The notes under the pieces are model-generated. The model saw only the letters and a list, made by a program, of their open reading frames with translations, ran no database searches and had not been told where the DNA came from. A DNA stretch of 64,000 bases from an uncultured Lachnospiraceae bacterium. Its GTDB lineage: Bacteria; Bacillota; Clostridia; Lachnospirales; Lachnospiraceae. Of this stretch, positions 17,744 to 26,736 are shown one piece after another. The stretch covers positions 1 to 64,000 of the forward strand of contig CAJTLB010000013.1 of the NCBI GenBank assembly GCA_910577045.1, in the 5' to 3' direction. A program made the translations under genes and the position numbers. Every line of letters starts with the position of its first letter. The stretch's first letter is position 1.

Positions 17744-18628
17744 TTATTTTACAGCTTTCCGCTTTGCATCTTTTTCAATATCCCTATGTTCCATTTTAAT
17801 CCCATACACAGCACCATCTTCGCGAAGCCGTTTATAAATTTCATTAGCTAATGTTACAGAACGGTGTTTTCCCCCTGTACAGCCAATGGCAACGACAAGC
17901 TGGTTCTTCCCTTCTAAAATATAATTAGGGATTAAAAACCGAAGCATCCCCTCCAACTTGTCCACAAAAATATGGGCTGGCTCAAACCCCATCACATAAT
18001 CCTGTATTTCCTTATCATTCCCCGTTTTATGCCGAAGTTCTTCTATATAATAAGGATTCGGAAGAAAGCGGACGTCAAATACTAAATCGGAATCCTGGGG
18101 AATCCCATATTTAAAGCCAAAGGAAAGTATTGTAATAAATAAATTTTTAAAATTCTCATCTTGAATAAATATCTTTTCTATTTCTATTTTCAATTCCCTA
18201 GTTAAAAGCTGGCTGGTATCCAGAATATAATCTGCCTGTTCTTTTAAAAATTCTACCCGTTCCCGTTCCAGTCCAATCCCTCTTTCAATCCTACTAGCTA
18301 TAGATAAAGGATGGCTTCTCCTAGTTTCCTTATATCGCTTTACTAACACTTCATCTGCAGCATCTAAAAACAATATTTCATAATTGTAATTTTTTGCTGT
18401 CATTTCTTCTAACACTTTTTTTAAGCCTTCCAACGCCTGCCCGCTGCGGATGTCAATGCCCAAAGCCGCTTTACTTATTTCTTGGCTTTGGGTAAAAATC
18501 AAATCTGCAAATTTTGTAATAAGTGCTATTGGAAGATTATCTACACAGAAATACCCAGCATCTTCTAATACTTTAAGGGCTGTACTCTTGCCTGCCCCAG
18601 ACATTCCTGTTATAATTACAAGACGCAT
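17744..18628 (-). CDS. rapZ: RapZ/YvcJ family nucleotide-binding protein
   Basis: The 294 residues have the N-terminal P-loop GMSGAGKSTAL, the Walker-B-like FLDAADEVLVKRYKETRR, and the C-terminal domain with VAIGCTGGKHRSV, a conserved RapZ signature that binds glucosamine 6-phosphate in E. coli. In Firmicutes (YvcJ) it has ATP/GTPase activity and affects competence; the precise role here is unknown. It is in the hprK-ROK-murB-rapZ-whiA operon, with AGAGG before the ATG. Confidence 0.94.
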   Translation of the reverse strand: MRLVIITGMSGAGKSTALKVLEDAGYFCVDNLPIALITKFADLIFTQSQEISKAALGIDIRSGQALEGLKKVLEEMTAKNYNYEILFLDAADEVLVKRYKETRRSHPLSIASRIERGIGLERERVEFLKEQADYILDTSQLLTRELKIEIEKIFIQDENFKNLFITILSFGFKYGIPQDSDLVFDVRFLPNPYYIEELRHKTGNDKEIQDYVMGFEPAHIFVDKLEGMLRFLIPNYILEGKNQLVVAIGCTGGKHRSVTLANEIYKRLREDGAVYGIKMEHRDIEKDAKRKAVK

Positions 18629-18639
18629 AATACACCTCT

Positions 18640-19557
18640 TTATTGTTCCTCAAAATTCCCTATAAATTTTATCTCCGGCTCTAACATAACTGAAAATTTT
18701 TCCATTACCGTTTCTTTAATATGCTTAATTACTGCTGCTACATCCTCTGCTGTTGCCTTACCTTCATTAATTACAAATCCACAATGCTTTTCTGAAACTT
18801 TGGCGCCTCCATGCTGATATCCAGCAAGGCCAGAATCCATAATTAATTTTCCTGCAAAATATCCTTGTGGACGCTTAAACGTACTGCCTGCACTTGGGAA
18901 CTCTAATGGCTGTTTTTCTTTCCTCCGCCGGGAAAGTTCTTTTATAAGAGCAAGAATTTCTTCCTTATCCCCCTCTTTTAACCCAAACTCTGCAGAAAGC
19001 ACCAAAAGTCCTTGATCTGCTACTACACTATGGCGGTACCCAAAATCCATTTCTTTATTTGTTAAAATCTTTCTTTCCCCTTGTGGTGTTAAAACACAAA
19101 CCTTTGTTATGACTTGGGCCATTTCCCCGCCATAAGCGCCAGAATTCATGGTAACTGCCCCGCCAAGGCTTCCTGGAATCCCTTCTATAAATTCCAGCCC
19201 TGCCAGAGAATGTCCTGCAGATACATGCGCTATTTTCGACAATAACGCCCCTGCCTGTGCTTGTATTGTAGCCCCATCCACTAAAATACTGCTAAAATTC
19301 TCTCCAAGATGCAAGACCGCCCCTTCAATTCCTTGATCACTAACTAAAAGATTGCTTCCATTTCCCATTATGAAACATGGTACAGAATATTTTTTTAAAA
19401 TATTCTGTACCCTTATAATCTCTTCTTCACAAGAAGGCATTAAAAAATATTCTGCCTCCCCGCCTATCCGAAAGGTAGTATGGTTGCTCATAGGTTCCTT
19501 TTTTAAAACCTGTTTTTCTCCAAGCACACTGTTTAATTCCTCTTCAAATTTACTCAA
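18640..19557 (-). CDS. murB: UDP-N-acetylenolpyruvoylglucosamine reductase
   Basis: FAD enzyme that makes UDP-N-acetylmuramate for peptidoglycan. The 305 residues carry the FAD-binding FIMGNGSNLLVSDQG, GIPGSLGGAVTMNSGAYGG, the active-site serine in FPSAGSTFKRP, and GFVINEGKATAEDV. This is the type II MurB, lacking the extra loop of the E. coli type. The start is a TTG (reading MSKFEEEL), with GAGGG about ten bases upstream. It lies between the ROK kinase and rapZ with short gaps. Confidence 0.96.
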   Translation of the reverse strand: MSKFEEELNSVLGEKQVLKKEPMSNHTTFRIGGEAEYFLMPSCEEEIIRVQNILKKYSVPCFIMGNGSNLLVSDQGIEGAVLHLGENFSSILVDGATIQAQAGALLSKIAHVSAGHSLAGLEFIEGIPGSLGGAVTMNSGAYGGEMAQVITKVCVLTPQGERKILTNKEMDFGYRHSVVADQGLLVLSAEFGLKEGDKEEILALIKELSRRRKEKQPLEFPSAGSTFKRPQGYFAGKLIMDSGLAGYQHGGAKVSEKHCGFVINEGKATAEDVAAVIKHIKETVMEKFSVMLEPEIKFIGNFEEQ

Positions 19558-19579
19558 ACCTGCCCTCTCTTCCCAGTCG

Positions 19580-20509
19580 CTATATTAACCTTGCCGCACC
19601 ATAGATACCTGCATCATTCCCAAGTTCTGCAAGTTTAAAAATTGCCTGTTTTGTTTCTTTAAATGCTTTCTCCTTATAATATTTCTCTATTGCCTCAATT
19701 AGAACCATGCCAGCCTTAGAAACGCCTCCGCCAATTACAAATACTTCTGGATCAACGACACATGCAATATGTGCACACGCAATGCCTAAATATTCCCCTA
19801 ATTTTTCTACTGCTTCTATCGCTACAATATCCCCCTTTTTCGCCTCGTCAAAAATATCTTTTGCCGTAAACTCTACTTTATCCCGTAAAACAGAAGGCTG
19901 GTTTGTATGCTCCAATAACCTTTTTGCTACTTTTACAATTCCTGTAGCAGAAGCTGCCTGTTCTAAACATCCCTTTTTCCCACAGTTACAATATTCCTTT
20001 TCCTCATAAACAACAGGCATATGCCCAATTTCTCCCGCTGCACCATGGATTCCTGCCCGAATCTTCCCATCTAAGATAATGCCGCCGCCTACTCCGGTTC
20101 CCAATGTAATCATAACCATATCTTGGTATCCTTTTCCGCCTCCTTGCCAGAGTTCCCCAAGTGCCGCAACATTTGCATCATTCCCTGCTTTTACTGGCAA
20201 GCCTAAAAGTGTACCCAGTTTCTCCTCAACTGAAAATATGCCCCATCCCAAATTTACACATCCATGCACTATCCCTTTTCCATCTACAGGCCCAGGGACA
20301 CCAATCCCAGCCCCTATAACTTCTTTTTTTTCAATTCCTTTTTCTTTTAGCTTCTTTTCTATACTATCTGCTATATCCGCAAGTATATAAGCACCATTTT
20401 CTTCTTTCCTAGTAGGGATTTCCCATTTCTCTTCTACTTGTTCTCCATAAAATAACCCTAATTTAACTGTAGTCCCGCCTAAATCAATCCCAATACGTGC
20501 CTCTTCCAT
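19580..20509 (-). CDS. glcK: ROK-family glucokinase
   Basis: Phosphorylates glucose with ATP. The 309 residues have the phosphate-binding IGIDLGGTTVKLGLF, the ROK signature with GAAGEIGHMPV, and the zinc cluster CNCGKKGCLEQ. No HTH is present, so it is an enzyme rather than a ROK repressor. Glucokinase is the most likely activity given its place beside hprK, though ROK kinases for other hexoses cannot be excluded. The ribosome site is weak (GGGA about 15 bases before the ATG). Confidence 0.9.
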   Translation of the reverse strand: MEEARIGIDLGGTTVKLGLFYGEQVEEKWEIPTRKEENGAYILADIADSIEKKLKEKGIEKKEVIGAGIGVPGPVDGKGIVHGCVNLGWGIFSVEEKLGTLLGLPVKAGNDANVAALGELWQGGGKGYQDMVMITLGTGVGGGIILDGKIRAGIHGAAGEIGHMPVVYEEKEYCNCGKKGCLEQAASATGIVKVAKRLLEHTNQPSVLRDKVEFTAKDIFDEAKKGDIVAIEAVEKLGEYLGIACAHIACVVDPEVFVIGGGVSKAGMVLIEAIEKYYKEKAFKETKQAIFKLAELGNDAGIYGAARLI

Positions 20510-20549
20510 ACTATTTACTCATTCCCTTTCTATCCCATTATTTTCCTTC

Positions 20550-21488
20550 TTAATCATCCTCTTCATCACGTTTTGCCAAATTTCTTTGTACTCGGTTATA
20601 TAACTCTTTTGCCGCATTATACCCCATCTTCTTCTGGCGGTAATTTACGGCGGCTGTCTCTACAATAACAGCCAAGTTTCTTCCGGGGCGTACCGGGAGT
20701 GCATGGCAGATTACTTTATTTCCTAAAAACTCTGTATACTCTTCCTCCATGCCAAGGCGGTCATATTCTGTATCTTTATTCCAATCTTCTAACTTTATTA
20801 CCATGTCAATTGCCTGGGTATCCTTTACACTTTCAATACCAAATAATGATTTTACATCAATAATCCCTATTCCTCTTAACTCTATAAAATGCTTTGTAAT
20901 TTCTGGCGCTGTACCTATTAATGTTTCTTCACTTACCTTATGAATTTCTACTACATCATCTGTTACCAAACGATGCCCTCTTTTAATTAACTCTAAGGCT
21001 GCCTCACTTTTTCCAATCCCGCTTTCTCCCATAATCAAGACACCTTCCCCATATACATCCACTAATACCCCGTGGATGCTAATTGTTGGGGCTAATTGCA
21101 CTTTTAGCCAGCGGATAACTTCCGCCATAAAAGAGGATGTACTACTTGCTGTTACAAGAATTGGCACTTCATAATGGGCAGCTAAATCCAAAAGTTCCTG
21201 ATCAGGCTTAATCTCCCTACAAAATATTAGGCATGGGATATTACTAGAAAGTAGCTGGTTATATATTTTTATTTTTCTTTCCAAATCTAAATTTTCCAAA
21301 TATGCTGCCTCTACATATCCAATAATTTGGATTCGGTCTGTATCAAAATGATCAAAAAAACCTGTAAGCTGAAGTGCAGGCCGGTTAATATCTGGTTGCG
21401 TAATACGGATTCCGCCCGCGTCAATATCCGGTGTCAAGTTCTTTAACCCCATTTTCTCAATTACTTTAGATAACTTTACACTTTGCAT
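20550..21488 (-). CDS. hprK: HPr kinase/phosphorylase
   Basis: Phosphorylates and dephosphorylates Ser46 of HPr, controlling carbon catabolite repression in Firmicutes. The 312 residues comprise an N-terminal MurF-like domain (about 1-130) and a C-terminal kinase domain with P-loop GESGIGKSEAAL and the family signature ELRGIGIIDVKSLFGI, near which the bifunctional activity resides. It is first in the hprK-glcK-murB-rapZ-whiA operon. The partner HPr gene is outside the window. Confidence 0.96.
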   Translation of the reverse strand: MQSVKLSKVIEKMGLKNLTPDIDAGGIRITQPDINRPALQLTGFFDHFDTDRIQIIGYVEAAYLENLDLERKIKIYNQLLSSNIPCLIFCREIKPDQELLDLAAHYEVPILVTASSTSSFMAEVIRWLKVQLAPTISIHGVLVDVYGEGVLIMGESGIGKSEAALELIKRGHRLVTDDVVEIHKVSEETLIGTAPEITKHFIELRGIGIIDVKSLFGIESVKDTQAIDMVIKLEDWNKDTEYDRLGMEEEYTEFLGNKVICHALPVRPGRNLAVIVETAAVNYRQKKMGYNAAKELYNRVQRNLAKRDEEDD

Positions 21489-21522
21489 ACTTATACTACT
21501 CCTTCCTTTTTCCTTATACTAT

Positions 21523-21552
21523 TATGAGGTGCCCATTCTCGGACACCTCATT
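21523..21552. terminator. Hairpin between the chemoreceptor gene and hprK
   Basis: ATGAGGTGCCC pairs with GGACACCTCAT around a six-base loop, with one mismatch. It lies downstream of the chemoreceptor stop codon (21562) on the minus strand. The following bases (AATAGTATAAGG) lack a long T run, so termination may be weak and hprK may receive readthrough. Confidence 0.55.
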
Positions 21553-21561
21553 TATCAGCTT

Positions 21562-23295
21562 TTAGAGACTGAATATCTTAACCTTGTCCTCAAGGCTTTG
21601 TGACATCTTCCTAACCTTTACGGCCTCCTCAGCAAGCAAACTAACAGTAGCATTTAATTCTTCCATAGAAGCTGTGGTTTCCTCTGTTGAAGCTGCATTT
21701 TCTTCAGAAATAGCCGAAAGGCTTGCCATAACATCCATAATCTTCTGCCTAGATTTATCACAATCATCTGTTTTTGTCTTAATAGTTGCTGTCTCTTCCC
21801 TTGAAACAGTAATCCCTTCTGTCACCTTTGCAAACTGCTTTGTTGTCTCACTTAGCTTTTCTTCTTGCTCTTTAATAATATCTCTCATTTCTTTCATTGC
21901 TGTTACTGACTGTTCTGATTCATTATAAAGAGTATTTACAATATCTTCTATTATCTTGGCTGACTCTCCTGACTGCTCTGCTAATTTCTGGATTTCTGAT
22001 GCCACTACCGCAAAGCCCTTTCCTTGTTCCCCTGCACGTGCTGCTTCAATACTGGCATTTAAAGAAAGTAAATTCGTTTGGCTTGCAATTTCCGTAATTG
22101 CATCCACTGCCATCCGAATCTTCTCTACAGACTCATTTGTAGCGTAAACTTGTTTGCCAATCCGTTCTATCGCATGTACCGTTTTATCATTAGAAGCACG
22201 CAGTTCTGTTACAATCTTTCCAGAATATTCTCCTGCCTTCTTCATCTCTGATGAAGTAGTATCAAGTCGATCTACCCTTCCTGCAATACTGCCAATCTCA
22301 TCCCCAATTGTAGCAATCTGTATAGAAGCAGATTCAATTTCTTCTGCTTGTGACATTGCACCTTTTGAAATCCCCTCTACGGCAACACTAATTTCATGTG
22401 TTGTTGCATTGGTCTGGGATGCCATGGTATCCAACGTTTCCCCTGTTGAAGATAGAGCCTCCGATGAATTCATAATATCTGTTACAATATGAGAAAGCGT
22501 AACCCTAAATTTCTCCAAAGCCCTTGTCATAGCACCAATTTCATCTGCTTTCCTCATTACCCTAGCATTTGGGCTTACGGCAAGATTCCCGGTTGAAAGT
22601 TCTAAAATAACTTTTTCTGCTTCTTTAATCCCATTTGCAATCCTGCTTCCAATAAATGCGCAGATAAATAAAGTAAATACAATTAACCCTAGTGCTGACC
22701 ATATAATTACACTTACCTTTTCGACAATATATCCATTGATCTCATTACTAGGCTTTCCTGCAAATACTATCCCTACCACTTCATTTGTATTATTGTCCCT
22801 TAATGGGGAATAATACGCATAATAGGATATTCCATTTACCTTTACATCTGTAGACTGGAAATCCTCTTGGTGCCTTAATACAGCATCAGCTACCACTTCT
22901 GATACACTGGTCCCTACAATTCTTTGTCCTGTACTGTTATCTACTAATGAAGTGATATAACGGGTATCCCCATAACAAATTGTCACTTCTGCATCAGACT
23001 TTGCCACAAAACGATCAAAATCTGTTATATTAGCAGACAGGTTATATTCCCCCTTATAAAGTTCCCCGTTCTCCACATGCCACTGGCCAGCATCAATAAT
23101 ATCATAACTTGCTGCCACACTAGTAGATAAATCTGCCAACCCTGTCAAAGCTTCTGACTGCATCCCTTGTCTCATAGAATTAATCGCAATTATAGTTAAT
23201 AGGAATACTATAATTAACATGGGAAGAACAGAAAGCAGTAAAAGCTGCATTGTCATACTAAATGTTACTTTCTTGTTATCATCCAACCCTTTCAT
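21562..23295 (-). CDS. Methyl-accepting chemotaxis protein
   Basis: Transmembrane chemoreceptor, 577 residues. Membrane segment 1 is at about 16-40, an extracellular single-Cache-like sensor at about 45-190, membrane segment 2 at about 194-218, HAMP at about 215-270, then the cytoplasmic signalling coiled coil. The hairpin tip reads IASQTNLLSLNASIEAARAG, close to canonical. GGAGG precedes the ATG. The ligand is unknown. No che or flagellar gene is in the window. A weak sigma-D-like promoter (ACCGATGT box) can be imagined about 90 bases upstream but is not convincing. Confidence 0.93.
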   Translation of the reverse strand: MKGLDDNKKVTFSMTMQLLLLSVLPMLIIVFLLTIIAINSMRQGMQSEALTGLADLSTSVAASYDIIDAGQWHVENGELYKGEYNLSANITDFDRFVAKSDAEVTICYGDTRYITSLVDNSTGQRIVGTSVSEVVADAVLRHQEDFQSTDVKVNGISYYAYYSPLRDNNTNEVVGIVFAGKPSNEINGYIVEKVSVIIWSALGLIVFTLFICAFIGSRIANGIKEAEKVILELSTGNLAVSPNARVMRKADEIGAMTRALEKFRVTLSHIVTDIMNSSEALSSTGETLDTMASQTNATTHEISVAVEGISKGAMSQAEEIESASIQIATIGDEIGSIAGRVDRLDTTSSEMKKAGEYSGKIVTELRASNDKTVHAIERIGKQVYATNESVEKIRMAVDAITEIASQTNLLSLNASIEAARAGEQGKGFAVVASEIQKLAEQSGESAKIIEDIVNTLYNESEQSVTAMKEMRDIIKEQEEKLSETTKQFAKVTEGITVSREETATIKTKTDDCDKSRQKIMDVMASLSAISEENAASTEETTASMEELNATVSLLAEEAVKVRKMSQSLEDKVKIFSL

Positions 23296-23469
23296 CTACA
23301 CGCCTCCTGTCATATTTTCAAAAATATAACCGGTGCCTTCCGCCAGCAAAATATTCATGGACATAACATCGGTCTAACTATTTTTGATTATAACAGAATA
23401 CCTATATTTTTACAAGATTTTGCTTTTATTTTCATGTTAAGATTATTTAATGTCTGCTTATTTTTTTCA

Positions 23470-23498
23470 TTGCTATACTTCTTCTTTCATGATATAAT
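23470..23498 (+). promoter_or_regulatory. Promoter for the small plus-strand gene
   Basis: TTGCTA (23470-23475) is 17 bases from a perfect TATAAT (23493-23498). It points into 23554-23730, in a gap between two minus-strand genes. Confidence 0.7.
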
Positions 23499-23553
23499 TT
23501 TAAACATCATGTTTATAACCATTAAACTATTTTTGTTATAGGGAGGAATTATT

Positions 23554-23730
23554 GTGGAGCATATATACTTAATTCTTTTAAGTATTTGTTTTATTCTTTT
23601 TGGTATTGCTTCTTCTTGTATTGCTGAGTGCCTACATTTTCCAATATTTGAATTATTTGTTTTAATAGCCCCACTTATAGGTATGATTATTGCCATTTTC
23701 TCTCTTAGCCGTTTTTTAAAACAAAAATAA
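23554..23730 (+). CDS. Small two-helix membrane protein, 58 residues
   Basis: The GTG start has GGGAGGA seven bases upstream and a consensus-like promoter 55 bases before it, and the gene lies alone on the plus strand between two minus-strand genes. The product is nearly all hydrophobic: helix 1 ILLSICFILFGIASSCIA, a short link CLHFPIFE, helix 2 LFVLIAPLIGMIIAIFSL, and a basic end SRFLKQK. No family is recognised. Possible roles include a membrane regulator or a type I toxin-like peptide; nothing in the sequence decides. Confidence 0.65.
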   Translation: MEHIYLILLSICFILFGIASSCIAECLHFPIFELFVLIAPLIGMIIAIFSLSRFLKQK

Positions 23731-23753
23731 TACCATAAATTTCCTTCACACTT

Positions 23754-24437
23754 TTATTTTAGGCTAAGATGTTTTTCTATCCCATCTGCAATCGCCTGTG
23801 CTATTTTCTGTTGATAGTCCTCTGTCACTAATAGTGCCGCCTCATTCCAATTACTTAAAAACCCACATTCTACAATTACAATTGGGCATACTGCTTTTTT
23901 TAATAAATAATAACTGTCATTTGGCTTCGCTGTCCTTTTTTTCTCTGGAGAAAGCTGTTCTATTAATTCATTCTGTATAATGATTGCAAGCTGCTGCCCT
24001 TGTGTAGAAGTAGTATAATAAAAGACCTGCGGCCCTGATACAGCTTCCTCATGGTAACTATTTTGATGTATGCTAACTGCTATACTACATTGGCTTTCCG
24101 CAATAATGGCACATCTTTTCTCCATATCAGAACGCTTTTTATTGGTATCTGTCTCCTGGTACAGCCCATTTTCATCTTCTCTTGTTAAAATTACGGTAAT
24201 CCCTTTTTTTTCAAGGAGCTGTTTTACCTTCAAGGCTATGCTTAAATTAATATCCTTTTCTAGTGCATTATTAACCCCTATTTTCCCTGGGTCGGAACCA
24301 CCATGGCCTGCATCAATTACTACGATTTTTTTGTTCCCTATTCCATTCATGCTTTCTATAGCCCCCATATTCCTGGCTATAAAAGACACCGTAAGGATTA
24401 GAAAAAGCGCCATAAAAAGCTCCCATTTTTTATTCAT
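23754..24437 (-). CDS. cwlD: N-acetylmuramoyl-L-alanine amidase, CwlD-like
   Basis: Zinc amidase_3 enzyme of about 227 residues. It has an N-terminal membrane segment or signal anchor (residues 4-25) and a catalytic domain with zinc ligands in IDAGHGGSDPG, the second histidine in SIHQNSY, and the catalytic glutamate in VECGFLSN. Size and architecture match CwlD, which trims peptide stems when spore-cortex muramic lactam is made; a vegetative amidase role cannot be excluded. The start at MNKKWEL has GGAG nine bases before it. Confidence 0.88.
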   Translation of the reverse strand: MNKKWELFMALFLILTVSFIARNMGAIESMNGIGNKKIVVIDAGHGGSDPGKIGVNNALEKDINLSIALKVKQLLEKKGITVILTREDENGLYQETDTNKKRSDMEKRCAIIAESQCSIAVSIHQNSYHEEAVSGPQVFYYTTSTQGQQLAIIIQNELIEQLSPEKKRTAKPNDSYYLLKKAVCPIVIVECGFLSNWNEAALLVTEDYQQKIAQAIADGIEKHLSLK

Positions 24438-24506
24438 ATTCTTTTCTCCGCACACTTACAATTATTACAATGTATGCAAAGAAAATTATATCATTCCATT
24501 CTAATT

Positions 24507-26282
24507 TTACTCTAAATATTGGGCAATTGTTCCCCATATTGTCTGTTTTGCCAAATTTAAGCTCCATTGTGCTACTCCAGCCAGTTCATACTTTTTAATT
24601 AAATCCATCTTCCTGCCAATAGAAGTAGCCTCTTCTAACCACACCAAATACTTACAGTTATCTGATATATATTCTCCATAATACTGTCCTACTGCTTCCT
24701 GCCATACAGGTGTTACATTATGTTCAGAAAGGAGCCGTTCCGCCTGTGCCATAGAACATGCTATGCTGTCTAATAAATATCTCCCATATTCTGATGAAGG
24801 ATCTTCTACTAATAATAAGTTTTGCTTCTGGGACTCTGTTGCCACTGATTCTGGAATCTGTTTATAGACACGGGTATAAAAGGGAATGGCATTAATTACT
24901 TTTTCTTTTGGGACTTCTTTTAAGGTATTTAATATCCCTTCTTCTACAAATCCAATGGAAGCTGTTGATCCTGCTTCACTTCCTGCATAATGCTCATCAT
25001 ATCCCATAATTACTATATAATCGGCTACAATTCCCTGCTCTTTACGGTTATAATGGGCACTCGATGCGGTTGGCACATAATTGTCAATAGATAATACTAA
25101 GCCATTTTCACGGCATTTAATAGACAATTCCCTTATAAATTGAATATATGGATCTTCTGCATCAAAACTCAATGCTTCTATATCTACATTAATCCCATCT
25201 AAATGGTACTCTAATGCTGCTTGGATTAACTCTTCTACTAAGTGTTCCCTGCTCTCCATTTTAGAAAGAATCTGGTATGTGCTAATATCATATGTCATAT
25301 TCTCCACAAGCCCCCAGACTTCAAGCCCCATATTATGCGCCCGGCTAACATAGTCATAATTCGCCAAAGAAACCAAGTTCCCATTATTATCCGACATAAA
25401 AAACCACGTTGGTGACACTACATTTACTCCTGTTACCCCTTCCATTGCAGAAGCAAGAATGCCTCCATCACATGCCACACTCATTTGGTGGAAAGCCATA
25501 TTAATTTTTTTATCACGGGAAATAGAAGGGTATACTGGTTCTTGATACTCCTTATTTACTAAATTTTCTTTTTTTGCCTCCCCTAATACCTCTTTTTGAA
25601 TATAGCCTCTTACTCCATACTGGTTCTGTACACATGCCCATTCTTCCATTTCATAGCACAAAAATAATTCTTCACCCTCTGCCACATCTGCAAGGATTTC
25701 ACTTTTAATGCCGCCAAGCACACGGATAGCGCCTTTTTTAACAGCCACTTTTTTTGACACCTCGCCCCACTGGTTATATAAAAGGAGCCGCCTAGGTTCC
25801 ATATAATATTCATATAGAATATCTGATTTTTCTTTTACATAATCTAAACTTACATAAAGCTCTCCCTTTATTTGCTTTACAATCTCACATTCATAATTTT
25901 CTTCTATGCCATTTACTGTATAACTTTTGCTTCCCAAAGGATATTTATAAATATCATATGGCGTGGTAAAAACCATTGTTTGGGCAGATTCATCCCAATA
26001 AAAACGGTTATTACATTCTTTTTTCACTATTTCATAAGGCAAATACACGTATTCCCCAGAAAGCTTTGCCATTTCTTCTGTCCGTTCTGGAATATAGTCT
26101 TCATCCTGTAAAAATAAAATCACATCTTCTGTATTATTTTCTTCTATATTAAAGTATGTGTATAGATCCTCTCTATCCGTTGTAGGACGATACCGTTCTA
26201 TTAACATACTAATTCCTGCGCCTCCTGCAATCAGACATATTAAAACCAACACTACCATAGTCCGTATCAGCTTTTTTTTCAC
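24507..26282 (-). CDS. SH3b / GH18 spore- or wall-associated glycosidase
   Basis: About 591 residues from a GTG start with AAGGAGG nine bases upstream. A membrane anchor (about 6-28) is followed by a stalk resembling copper-amine-oxidase N-like and SH3 repeats (to about 255) and a GH18 barrel (about 275-591). The active-site strand reads LDGINVDIEA, so the catalytic glutamate of the DxxDxDxE motif is present. Relatives such as YaaH/SleL act on cortex or cell-wall glycans. It is next to cwlD on the same strand, which supports a spore or wall role. Confidence 0.87.
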   Translation of the reverse strand: MKKKLIRTMVVLVLICLIAGGAGISMLIERYRPTTDREDLYTYFNIEENNTEDVILFLQDEDYIPERTEEMAKLSGEYVYLPYEIVKKECNNRFYWDESAQTMVFTTPYDIYKYPLGSKSYTVNGIEENYECEIVKQIKGELYVSLDYVKEKSDILYEYYMEPRRLLLYNQWGEVSKKVAVKKGAIRVLGGIKSEILADVAEGEELFLCYEMEEWACVQNQYGVRGYIQKEVLGEAKKENLVNKEYQEPVYPSISRDKKINMAFHQMSVACDGGILASAMEGVTGVNVVSPTWFFMSDNNGNLVSLANYDYVSRAHNMGLEVWGLVENMTYDISTYQILSKMESREHLVEELIQAALEYHLDGINVDIEALSFDAEDPYIQFIRELSIKCRENGLVLSIDNYVPTASSAHYNRKEQGIVADYIVIMGYDEHYAGSEAGSTASIGFVEEGILNTLKEVPKEKVINAIPFYTRVYKQIPESVATESQKQNLLLVEDPSSEYGRYLLDSIACSMAQAERLLSEHNVTPVWQEAVGQYYGEYISDNCKYLVWLEEATSIGRKMDLIKKYELAGVAQWSLNLAKQTIWGTIAQYLE

Positions 26283-26428
26283 CCTAAAGTCCTCCTTTAT
26301 TCGTAAGCCACATAAAATGCCCTTTTTAACAATCTTTAGCAACCCTTATTTTTTTCCAAGTATATCACAACTTATTTCCCATGTCCAGAAAAGTTATGGA
26401 TTCTAATATACTCTTTCTATAGGGCATA

Positions 26429-26485
26429 CAGCCGTTAGCTTTTTTACATAGAGGGGAACTCTTTTATAAACGCCACTAACGGCTG
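26429..26485. repeat. 10-bp perfect inverted repeat with a 37-base loop
   Basis: CAGCCGTTAG (26429-26438) pairs with CTAACGGCTG (26476-26485). The loop holds a small AGAG/CTCT hairpin and two T-rich stretches. It lies just after the stop codon of the 80-residue gene at 26494. No T run follows the stem on the minus strand, so it is not a standard terminator. Confidence 0.6.
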
Positions 26486-26493
26486 CCTGGCTT

Positions 26494-26736
26494 TTATTCG
26501 CGAATTTTGTCAAAAGAAATCTGGATTAATTTTCCATTGTCATCTCCTACATAATCCCGCATATATTCTCTTTTTTCCGCTGTCATGCAGGCATGTGTAA
26601 TTTCATATGGCGTGCTTTGTTTGCCATTTAAAAATAAATCAATCTTCTTGCTTTGATATGCCAGTAATTCCCGCAGTAATCCTTCATACTGGTTCCATCT
26701 CTCCTGATAGCTGATAAATTCAATATCCACTCTCAA
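26494..26736 (-). CDS. Hypothetical protein, 80 residues
   Basis: The start is taken as a TTG reading MRVDIEFISYQERWNQYEG, because GGAG lies eight bases upstream; an in-frame ATG 84 bases further up would add a Cys/Asn-rich stretch unlike a protein start. The product is soluble and charged, with a helical middle (LLRELLAYQSKKIDLFLNG) and EITHACMTAEKREYM. No family is recognised. It is alone on its strand, followed by the long inverted repeat at 26429-26485. Confidence 0.6.
   Translation of the reverse strand: MRVDIEFISYQERWNQYEGLLRELLAYQSKKIDLFLNGKQSTPYEITHACMTAEKREYMRDYVGDDNGKLIQISFDKIRE

Noticed and set aside
23300..23400. A sigma-D-type promoter for the first chemoreceptor
   Set aside because: The ACCGATGT box is close but the upstream TAAA element is not convincing at the right spacing.
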